Positions 57,835 through 64,000 of a stretch of DNA of 64,000 nucleotides are shown one piece after another. Position 1 is the stretch's first letter. Each line of letters starts with the position of its first letter. A program made the position numbers and the translations under genes. This DNA is from Jiangella muralis (GTDB taxonomy: Bacteria > Actinomycetota > Actinomycetes > Jiangellales > Jiangellaceae), in NCBI RefSeq assembly GCF_001270745.1, contig NZ_LFXL01000026.1:124001-188000 (forward strand). The letters run 5' to 3'. The notes under the pieces were generated by a model. The model saw only the letters and a program-made list of their open reading frames with translations. It ran no database searches and had not been told where the DNA came from.

Positions 57835-58217
57835 TGGCGATCGGTTCGAAGGATCTCGACGCCGTGTCGCTGCGCGAGCAGTCTGACGACGAGCTGGTCG
57901 AGGAGCTGCAGAAGGCCAAGGAGTCGCTGTTCAACCTGCGCTTCCAGGGTGCCACCGGTCAGCTCGAGAGTCACGGCCGGCTGAAGGCCGTCCGTCGCGA
58001 CATCGCGCGCATCTACACGATCATGCGCGAGCGTGAGCTCGGCATCGTCGCCGTCGTGGCGGCGCCGGTCGAGCCGAAGAAGGCGGAGGCCAAGGCCGAG
58101 CCGAAGAAGGCGGCGGCCAAGAAGACCGCCGACGACGCCGAGGCCCCGAAGAAGGCCGCGCCGCGCAAGCGGACGACCAAGAAGGCCGCCGCCGCGACTG
58201 AGGACGGTGCCGAGTGA
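57834..58217 (+). CDS. rpmC: 50S ribosomal protein L29 with C-terminal Lys/Ala extension
   Basis: 127 residues, well above the usual 63-80. The L29 core ([20 protein letters not shown] and [20 protein letters not shown]) ends near residue 70; the remaining ~57 residues are a Lys/Ala-rich tail with [20 protein letters not shown], histone H1-like in composition. Such extensions occur in some actinobacteria. Confidence 0.95.
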   Translation: MAIGSKDLDAVSLREQSDDELVEELQKAKESLFNLRFQGATGQLESHGRLKAVRRDIARIYTIMRERELGIVAVVAAPVEPKKAEAKAEPKKAAAKKTADDAEAPKKAAPRKRTTKKAAAATEDGAE

Positions 58218-58531
58218 GCCCCGCGAACAAGGAAGAGAACGTGACCGAGAGCCCGAAGACCGCTGGGAACGCGCCGGGCGGCCGTGGCTACCGCAAGACC
58301 CGCCAGGGCGTTGTGGTCAGCGACAAGATGGACAAGACCGTCGTCGTCACCGTCGAGGACCGCTTCAAGCACCCGCTCTACGGCAAGGTCGTCCGTCGGT
58401 CGAGCAAGCTGAAGGCCCACGACGAGCAGAACACCGCCGGCATCGGCGACCGCGTCCTGCTCATGGAGACCCGTCCGCTGTCGGCCACGAAGCGCTGGCG
58501 CGTCGTGGAGATCCTCGAGAAGGCGAAGTAG
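58214..58531 (+). CDS. rpsQ: 30S ribosomal protein S17
   Basis: 105 residues from the GTG overlapping rpmC. The core is [20 protein letters not shown] and [21 protein letters not shown] second GTG at 58241, with GGAAGAG just upstream, would remove nine residues and is an equally plausible start. Confidence 0.95.
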   Translation: MSPANKEENVTESPKTAGNAPGGRGYRKTRQGVVVSDKMDKTVVVTVEDRFKHPLYGKVVRRSSKLKAHDEQNTAGIGDRVLLMETRPLSATKRWRVVEILEKAK

Positions 58532-58538
58532 GAGCGAG

Positions 58539-58907
58539 ATGATTCAGCAGGAGTCGCGGCTGCGGGTCGCCGACAACACCGGTGCCAAGGAGCTCTTGTG
58601 CATCCGTGTGCTCGGTGGCTCCGGTCGGCGATACGCCGGCATCGGTGATGTCATCGTGGCCACCGTCAAGGACGCCATTCCCGGCGGCGCGGTCAAGAAG
58701 GGCGACGTCGTCAAGGCCGTGGTCGTGCGGACCGTGAAGGAGCGCCGCCGTCCGGACGGCTCCTACATCCGTTTCGACGAGAACGCGGCGGTCATCATCA
58801 GGGACGGCGGGGACCCGCGCGGTACGCGCATCTTCGGCCCCGTCGGTCGTGAGCTGCGGGACAAGCGTTTCATGCGCATCATCTCGCTCGCTCCGGAGGT
58901 GTTGTGA
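58539..58907 (+). CDS. rplN: 50S ribosomal protein L14
   Basis: 122 residues, standard length. [20 protein letters not shown] opening and the [15 protein letters not shown] motif. It begins seven bases after rpsQ, at the head of the spc-type segment. Confidence 0.98.
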   Translation: MIQQESRLRVADNTGAKELLCIRVLGGSGRRYAGIGDVIVATVKDAIPGGAVKKGDVVKAVVVRTVKERRRPDGSYIRFDENAAVIIRDGGDPRGTRIFGPVGRELRDKRFMRIISLAPEVL

Positions 58908-58979
58908 GATGAAGACCTCGAGTAAGTGGTGTGACAAGCGCGTTTGCAACACCTCGGAAAGCGAAGAGGTGCGTTGAGG

Positions 58980-59318
58980 ATGAAGATCAAGAAGGGTGAC
59001 AAGGTCGTCGTCATCGCCGGCAAGGACAAGGGTCTGGTGGGCAAGGTCATCGCGGCCTACCCGCGCCAGGAGCGTGTCCTCGTCGAGGGCGTCAACCGCA
59101 TCACGAAGCACCAGAAGCCGACTCAGACGGCGCGTGGTACGCAGCAGTCCGGTGGGATCATCCACCAGGAGGCGCCGATCCACATCTCGAACGTGCAGCT
59201 CGCGGTCGAGGCCGACGTCGACGGCAAGAAGAAGACGGTGGGCACCCGGGTCGGGTACCGCATCGACGACAGCGGCAACAAGGTCCGGTTCGCCAAGCGC
59301 ACCGGTGAGGACATCTGA
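58980..59318 (+). CDS. rplX: 50S ribosomal protein L24
   Basis: 112 residues from the ATG at 58980, which gives the normal [20 protein letters not shown] start; an upstream in-frame TTG would add an unlikely tail. The KOW motif and the [14 protein letters not shown] segment are present. The 72-base gap from rplN is larger than usual for the cluster. It overlaps rplE by one base. Confidence 0.97.
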   Translation: MKIKKGDKVVVIAGKDKGLVGKVIAAYPRQERVLVEGVNRITKHQKPTQTARGTQQSGGIIHQEAPIHISNVQLAVEADVDGKKKTVGTRVGYRIDDSGNKVRFAKRTGEDI

Positions 59319-59887
59319 TGACCACCACCACTGAGACCCGCGCGCTGCCGCGGCTCAAGCAGCGCTACCGCGACGAGATCATCGCGGGCCTGCGCGAGCA
59401 GTTCCAGATCGCGAACGTCATGCAGGTGCCGACCGTGACCAAGGTCGTCGTCAACATGGGTGTCGGCGAGGCGGCTCGTGACGCGAAGCTGATCGAGGGC
59501 GCCATCGCCGACCTCGCGGCCATCACCGGCCAGCGGCCGCAGGTCACCAAGGCGCGCAAGTCCATCGCGCAGTTCAAGCTGCGCGAGGGCATGCCGATCG
59601 GTGCGCACGCGACGCTGCGCGGCGACCGCATGTGGGAGTTCCTGGACCGCCTGGTGACCATCGCGCTGCCCCGCATCCGGGACTTCCGCGGCCTGTCGGG
59701 CAAGCAGTTCGACGGCAACGGGAACTACACGTTCGGTCTCAACGAGCAGTCGATGTTCCACGAGATCGACCAGGACAGGATCGACCGGGTCCGCGGCATG
59801 GACATCACGGTCGTCACGACCGCGACCAACGACGACCAGGGTCGGGCGCTGCTCAAGCTGCTCGGTTTCCCGTTCAAGGAGAACTGA
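59318..59887 (+). CDS. rplE: 50S ribosomal protein L5
   Basis: 189 residues. [40 protein letters not shown], and [20 protein letters not shown] mark L5, which binds 5S rRNA and contacts the P-site tRNA. It overlaps the rplX stop and is followed two bases later by rpsN. Confidence 0.98.
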   Translation: MTTTTETRALPRLKQRYRDEIIAGLREQFQIANVMQVPTVTKVVVNMGVGEAARDAKLIEGAIADLAAITGQRPQVTKARKSIAQFKLREGMPIGAHATLRGDRMWEFLDRLVTIALPRIRDFRGLSGKQFDGNGNYTFGLNEQSMFHEIDQDRIDRVRGMDITVVTTATNDDQGRALLKLLGFPFKEN

Positions 59888-59888
59888 C

Positions 59889-60074
59889 GTGGCAAAGAAG
59901 GCGCTTGTCATCAAGGCCGCGCGCAAGCCGAAGTTCGCCGTGCGCGCGTACACCCGGTGCCAGAAGTGCGGTCGTCCGCACTCGGTGTACCGCAAGTTCG
60001 GGCTGTGCCGTGTGTGCCTTCGCGAGATGGCGCACCGCGGCGAGCTGCCGGGCATCACGAAATCTAGCTGGTAG
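59889..60074 (+). CDS. rpsN: 30S ribosomal protein S14, zinc type
   Basis: 61 residues. [20 protein letters not shown] supplies the four zinc cysteines, and GITKSSW ends the protein, so it is the short zinc-binding form. GTG start immediately after rplE. With rpmG it shows that the zinc forms are housed in the housekeeping clusters. Confidence 0.98.
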   Translation: MAKKALVIKAARKPKFAVRAYTRCQKCGRPHSVYRKFGLCRVCLREMAHRGELPGITKSSW

Positions 60075-60146
60075 CTCTCACCCAGACCCTTCGTATCGTC
60101 GAAGGTCCGCGCAGCGGAAACCACGACGGGAAAGCGGCAACCACAC

Positions 60147-60554
60147 ATGACCATGACCGACCCGATCGCAGACATGCTGACCCGTCTGCGCAACGCCAAC
60201 ACGGCGCACCACGACATCGTGGCGATGCCGCACAGCAAGATCAAGGTGAACATCGCCGAGATCCTCAAGCAGCAGGGCTACATCGCCGGGTTCTCCGTGC
60301 GTGAGCCGGCCGAGGACCAGGTGGGCAAGACGCTCGAGCTCACCCTGAAGTACGGCCCGTCCCGCGAGCGCTCGATCGCCGGCATCCGCCGCGTCAGCAA
60401 GCCGGGTCTGCGGGTCTACGCGAAGGCCACGAACATGCCGCGCGTGCTCGGTGGGCTGGGTGTCGCCATCATCTCGACGTCGCAGGGCCTGCTCACGGGC
60501 CAGGCGGCGTCCAAGCAGGGTGTGGGCGGGGAAGTCCTCGCCTACGTCTGGTAA
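60147..60554 (+). CDS. rpsH: 30S ribosomal protein S8
   Basis: 135 residues. [19 protein letters not shown], then [20 protein letters not shown] and [20 protein letters not shown]. In E. coli S8 represses the spc operon; nothing here shows whether that holds. ATG with GGGAAAG upstream; a second ATG lies two codons in. Confidence 0.98.
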   Translation: MTMTDPIADMLTRLRNANTAHHDIVAMPHSKIKVNIAEILKQQGYIAGFSVREPAEDQVGKTLELTLKYGPSRERSIAGIRRVSKPGLRVYAKATNMPRVLGGLGVAIISTSQGLLTGQAASKQGVGGEVLAYVW

Positions 60555-60575
60555 CGGGAAAGGAGCGCATCACTC

Positions 60576-61115
60576 ATGTCGCGCATCGGCAAGCTCCCGA
60601 TCCCGGTACCGTCCGGCGTCCAGGTCGACGTCGACGGCCGCGCGGTCAAGGTCACGGGCCCCAAGGGCACGCTGAACCACACGCTGCCCGAGGTCATCGG
60701 CGTCGAGAAGGGCGACGACGGCACTCTGCAGGTCATCCGCCCCGACGACGAGCGTGAGAGCAGGGCTCTGCACGGTCTGACCCGGACGCTGGTCGCCAAC
60801 ATGGTCACCGGTGTCACGGACGGGTACGTCAAGAAGCTCGAGATCGTCGGCGTCGGCTACCGCGTCACGGCCAAGGGCCAGAACCTCGAGTTCGCACTCG
60901 GCTTCAGCCACCCGGTCGTCGTCGAGCCGCCCGAGGGCATCACGTTCGCCGTCGAGTCGCCCACCAAGTTCTCGGTGCAGGGCATCGACAAGCAGAAGGT
61001 CGGCGAGATCGCGGCGAACATCCGCAAGATCCGCAAGCCCGAGCCGTACAAGGGCAAGGGCGTGCGCTACGAGGGCGAGCACGTCCGGCGCAAGGTCGGA
61101 AAGGCTGGTAAGTAA
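60576..61115 (+). CDS. rplF: 50S ribosomal protein L6
   Basis: 179 residues. [20 protein letters not shown] and the C-terminal [20 protein letters not shown] motif; two related domains as in all L6 proteins. It lies 21 bases after rpsH with AAAGGAG upstream. Confidence 0.98.
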   Translation: MSRIGKLPIPVPSGVQVDVDGRAVKVTGPKGTLNHTLPEVIGVEKGDDGTLQVIRPDDERESRALHGLTRTLVANMVTGVTDGYVKKLEIVGVGYRVTAKGQNLEFALGFSHPVVVEPPEGITFAVESPTKFSVQGIDKQKVGEIAANIRKIRKPEPYKGKGVRYEGEHVRRKVGKAGK

Positions 61116-61118
61116 CAC

Positions 61119-61502
61119 ATGGGCATCGCGATCAATCGCCACATCAGGAAGGGCGACAAGCGGGCTGCCCGGGACCGCCGGCACCTGCGGGTCCGGAAGA
61201 AGGTCACCGGTTCGGCCGAGCGTCCGCGCCTGGTCGTCAGCCGGTCGCTGCGGCACATGGTGGTCCAGGTCGTCGACGACGCCACCGGCCGCACCCTGGC
61301 CTCGGCCACCAGCATGGAGACCGACCTGCGCTCGCTGGACGGCGACAAGACCGCCAAGGCACGTCGCGTCGGAGAGCTCATCGCCGACCGCGCCAAGGCG
61401 GCCGGGGTCGAGGCCGTGGTCTTCGACCGCGGCGGCAACCAGTACCACGGCCGGGTGGCCGCGGTGGCGGAGGGCGCCCGCGAGGGCGGCCTGAAGCTCT
61501 GA
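61119..61502 (+). CDS. rplR: 50S ribosomal protein L18
   Basis: 127 residues. [20 protein letters not shown] and [20 protein letters not shown] identify L18, which binds 5S rRNA with L5 and L25. It starts three bases after rplF. Confidence 0.98.
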   Translation: MGIAINRHIRKGDKRAARDRRHLRVRKKVTGSAERPRLVVSRSLRHMVVQVVDDATGRTLASATSMETDLRSLDGDKTAKARRVGELIADRAKAAGVEAVVFDRGGNQYHGRVAAVAEGAREGGLKL

Positions 61503-61535
61503 CCACGAACAATCTCGAGAGGATAGAGGGACATC

Positions 61536-62153
61536 ATGGCTGAACCCCAGCGCCGCGGTGGCGGTGCCGGTGGCGAGCGCCGCGATCGTCGTGACCGTCG
61601 CGATCGCGACAACCGTCGCGGCGACGGTGCGGACAAGACCAACTACATCGAGACCGTGGTCGCTATCAACCGCGTCGCCAAGGTCGTCCAGGGTGGGCGT
61701 CGCTTCAGCTTCACCGCCCTGGTCGTCGTCGGCGACGGCGACGGCACCGTGGGCGTCGGTTACGGCAAGGCCAAGGAGGTGCCCTCGGCGATCGCCAAGG
61801 GTGTCGAGGAGGCCAAGAAGCAGTTCTTCAAGGTGCCGCGGATCCAGGGCACCATTCCGCACCCCGTGCAGGGTGAGAAGGCTGCCGGCGTCGTGCTGCT
61901 CCGTCCGGCTTCGCCCGGTACCGGCGTCATCGCCGGCGGCCCGGTGCGCGCCGTCCTGGAGGCCGCGGGCGTCCACGACATCCTGAGCAAGTCGCTCGGG
62001 TCGTCCAACGCCATCAACATCGTGCACGCCACGGTGGAGGCGCTGAAGTCGCTGGAGCGTCCGGAGCAGGTGGCGGCCCGCCGCGGCCTGCCGCTGGAGG
62101 ACGTCGCCCCGGCCGCGCTGCTGCGCGCTCAGGCCGCGGGAGCGTCGTCATGA
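61536..62153 (+). CDS. rpsE: 30S ribosomal protein S5
   Basis: 205 residues. An Arg/Gly/Asp-rich N-terminal extension of ~35 residues ([20 protein letters not shown]) precedes the core [20 protein letters not shown] and [20 protein letters not shown]. It contributes to decoding fidelity. Four-base overlap into rpmD. Confidence 0.98.
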   Translation: MAEPQRRGGGAGGERRDRRDRRDRDNRRGDGADKTNYIETVVAINRVAKVVQGGRRFSFTALVVVGDGDGTVGVGYGKAKEVPSAIAKGVEEAKKQFFKVPRIQGTIPHPVQGEKAAGVVLLRPASPGTGVIAGGPVRAVLEAAGVHDILSKSLGSSNAINIVHATVEALKSLERPEQVAARRGLPLEDVAPAALLRAQAAGASS

Positions 62154-62332
62154 GCGGCCAGCTGAAGGTCCGTCAGGTCAAGAGCCCGATCGGTGGGACG
62201 TCGTCCCAGCGCAACACCCTGCGCTCGCTCGGCCTGAAGCGGATCGGACACGAGGTCGTCAAGGAGGACCGCCCTGAGATCCGGGGCATGGTCAAGACGG
62301 TGGCGCATCTTGTCGCCGTCGAGGAGGTCTGA
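62150..62332 (+). CDS. rpmD: 50S ribosomal protein L30
   Basis: 60 residues. [20 protein letters not shown] and [16 protein letters not shown] are typical. ATG overlapping rpsE by four bases. Confidence 0.97.
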   Translation: MSGQLKVRQVKSPIGGTSSQRNTLRSLGLKRIGHEVVKEDRPEIRGMVKTVAHLVAVEEV

Positions 62333-62337
62333 GAGGC

Positions 62338-62787
62338 ATGAGCAACTCGCCGCTGAAGCCGCACCACCTGCGGCCGGCCCCCGGCGCCAAGACCGCGAAG
62401 ACCCGCGTGGGTCGCGGTGAGGCGTCCAAGGGCAAGACCGCGGGCCGCGGCACCAAGGGCACGAAGGCCCGCTACCAGGTGCCGGCCCGCTTCGAGGGCG
62501 GGCAGATGCCGCTGCACATGCGCCTGCCGAAGCTGAAGGGGTTCAAGAACCCGTTCCGCGTCGAGTTCCAGGTCGTGAACCTGGACAAGCTGGCGTCGCT
62601 GTTCCCAGAGGGCGGGGACGTCACTGTCGACGACCTCGTGGCCAAGGGCGCTGTGCGGGCCGGCAAGCTGGTCAAGGTTCTGGGCACCGGTGAGATCTCG
62701 GTTGCGCTGCGAGTGAACGCGAACGCGTTCTCCACCAGCGCGAAGGAGAAGATCACCGCTGCTGGGGGCACCGTCACCGAGGTGTAG
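62338..62787 (+). CDS. rplO: 50S ribosomal protein L15
   Basis: 149 residues. [20 protein letters not shown] and [20 protein letters not shown] are diagnostic. It starts five bases after rpmD. The 172 bases to secY carry no clear terminator, so secY is probably read from the same transcript, with a possible extra promoter in the gap. Confidence 0.98.
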   Translation: MSNSPLKPHHLRPAPGAKTAKTRVGRGEASKGKTAGRGTKGTKARYQVPARFEGGQMPLHMRLPKLKGFKNPFRVEFQVVNLDKLASLFPEGGDVTVDDLVAKGAVRAGKLVKVLGTGEISVALRVNANAFSTSAKEKITAAGGTVTEV

Positions 62788-62959
62788 GCGCCCCGCACCG
62801 TGTGTTCGGACGGTTCCGAGAGCGTCCTGACGTCTTACCAGGCGGCAGGCGCTTTCGGTCGTTCGGACCCGGCGGTGTTACCGTCTTTTCCGTCCGTACC
62901 ACCGCGCCGGTTTCGACCCAGCAGTCGGCTCCGCCGTCGGCCACGCAGGAGGCCCTGAA

Positions 62960-64000
62960 GTGCTCAGAGTGTTCGCGCAGGCGTTCCGTACACCTGATCT
63001 GCGCACGAAATTGCTGTTCACGCTGGGCATCATCGCGATCTTCCGGGTCGGTTCGGTCCTGCCCACGCCCGGTGTCGACGTCCCGGCGGTGCGGACCTGT
63101 GTGGACCTCGCCGGCAACGAGGGCATCTACGGGATGCTCAACCTGTTCTCCGGCGGGGCGATGCTGCAGCTCGCGGTCTTCGCGCTCGGCATCATCCCGT
63201 ACATCACCGCCAGCATCATCCTGCAGCTGCTGACGGTCGTGATCCCCCGCATCGAGGCGCTGCGCAAGGAAGGCGCGTCCGGGCAGGCCCAGATCACGCA
63301 GTACACCCGGTACCTCACCATCGGCCTGGCGTTGCTGCAGTCGACCACCATCGTCACGCTGGCCCGCCGCGGGCAGTTCTTCCCGAACTGTCCCGAGGAG
63401 GTCCTGCAGGACGACTCGCTCACCACCGCCGCCATCATGATCATCGTGATGACGGCCGGTACCGGCGTGGTCATGTGGCTGGGCGAGCTGGTCACCGACC
63501 GCGGTGTCGGCAACGGCATGTCGCTGCTGATCTTCACCCAGATCGTCGCCAGCGTGCCGAGCATGTTCTGGAGCATCCAGACCAGCCGCGGCTGGGGCGT
63601 CTTCGGCCTGGTCGTCGTGGTCGCGCTGATCGTGGTCGCGCTCATCGTCTTCGTCGAACAGGCACAACGCCGTATCCCGGTGCAGTACGCCAAACGGATG
63701 GTCGGCAGGCGCATGTACGGCGGCTCGGCCACGTACATCCCGCTGAAGATCAACCAGGCCGGCGTCATCCCGGTTATCTTCGCCTCGTCGCTGCTCTACA
63801 TCCCGCTGCTCGCGGCGCAGTTCAACCAGACCGCCGGCTGGGCGCTGTGGATCCAGGACAACTTCACCCGCGGCACCCACCCCGCGTACATCGCGGCGTA
63901 CTTCCTGCTGATCGTCGGGTTCGCGTTCTTCTACGTGTCCATCACGTTCAACCCGAAGGACATCTCCGACAACATGAAGCGCTACGGCGGCTTCGTGCCG
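62960..64000 (+). CDS. secY: Preprotein translocase subunit SecY (3' truncated by window edge)
   Basis: The channel subunit of the Sec translocon; 347 residues are visible of about 435. GTG start with GCAGGAGG upstream. FAQAFRTPDLRTKLLFTLGI opens the protein; the plug region LNLFSGGAMLQLAVFALGI and GVGNGMSLLIFTQI are clear, and eight or so membrane helices can be traced before the window ends at NPKDISDNMKRYGGF. SecE is encoded at 31801-32049. Confidence 0.98.
   Translation, partial: MLRVFAQAFRTPDLRTKLLFTLGIIAIFRVGSVLPTPGVDVPAVRTCVDLAGNEGIYGMLNLFSGGAMLQLAVFALGIIPYITASIILQLLTVVIPRIEALRKEGASGQAQITQYTRYLTIGLALLQSTTIVTLARRGQFFPNCPEEVLQDDSLTTAAIMIIVMTAGTGVVMWLGELVTDRGVGNGMSLLIFTQIVASVPSMFWSIQTSRGWGVFGLVVVVALIVVALIVFVEQAQRRIPVQYAKRMVGRRMYGGSATYIPLKINQAGVIPVIFASSLLYIPLLAAQFNQTAGWALWIQDNFTRGTHPAYIAAYFLLIVGFAFFYVSITFNPKDISDNMKRYGGFVP

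Overview
The window is 64 kb of high-GC DNA from an actinomycete. GTG and TTG starts are frequent, 1-4 base stop/start overlaps are the rule, and several genes look leaderless. The gene orders are classic for Actinomycetota: nuoLMN followed by a polyprenyl diphosphate synthase; tRNA-Tyr/Thr/Met-rpmG-hadA-hadB-murB; tRNA-Trp-secE-nusG-rplK-rplA; rplJ-rplL-rpoB-rpoC; rpsL-rpsG-fusA-tuf; and the S10-spc ribosomal clusters. The protein flavour would fit Jiangellales or a neighbouring filamentous group, but that is only an impression.

Region by region. 1-5905: the 3' end of the complex I operon (nuoL partial, nuoM, nuoN) and a menaquinone-type polyprenyl diphosphate synthase. 5982-14642: a GntR regulator with a divergent small gene, RarD, the 2-oxoacid:ferredoxin oxidoreductase pair korAB, CstA with its YbdD partner, an HtpX-like protease and a DUF3800-like protein. 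14833-18531: a secreted GDPD/phytase-like fusion, an alpha/beta hydrolase and YajQ. 18632-21346: three tRNAs, rpmG, hadAB and murB. 21343-31423: an accessory and metabolic stretch (berberine-bridge flavoenzyme, GNAT, MFS exporter with HxlR regulator, PIG-L deacetylase behind a cysteine-rich leader peptide, adenosine deaminase, aminotransferase, two paralogous membrane proteins, secreted M14 carboxypeptidase).

31673-45757 is the transcription/translation core: tRNA-Trp, secE, nusG, rplK, rplA, a membrane alpha/beta hydrolase, the L10 leader, rplJ, rplL, a 1-kb spacer filled by a very large nested palindrome, rpoB and rpoC. 45813-47824 is an accessory island between rpoC and rpsL. It holds a predicted arginine-specific mono-ADP-ribosyltransferase overlapping a 51-residue acidic protein, and a divergent gluzincin-like protein with HERVH. 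48388-52703 is the str operon; 53028-64000 is the S10/spc operon running into secY, which leaves the window.

Most notable: (1) a leaderless Cys-Cys-Cys leader peptide upstream of the PIG-L deacetylase; (2) a ~515-bp nested palindrome with a perfect 38-bp core between rplL and rpoB; (3) the ADP-ribosyltransferase/acidic-protein pair; (4) Asn at the position of rifampicin-resistance residue Ser531 in RpoB; (5) a 23-nt identity shared by the rpsL and rpsJ leaders; (6) two copies of a hairpin repeat with compensatory changes and a constant 16-nt loop. All functional calls come from motif recognition by eye; no search was run.
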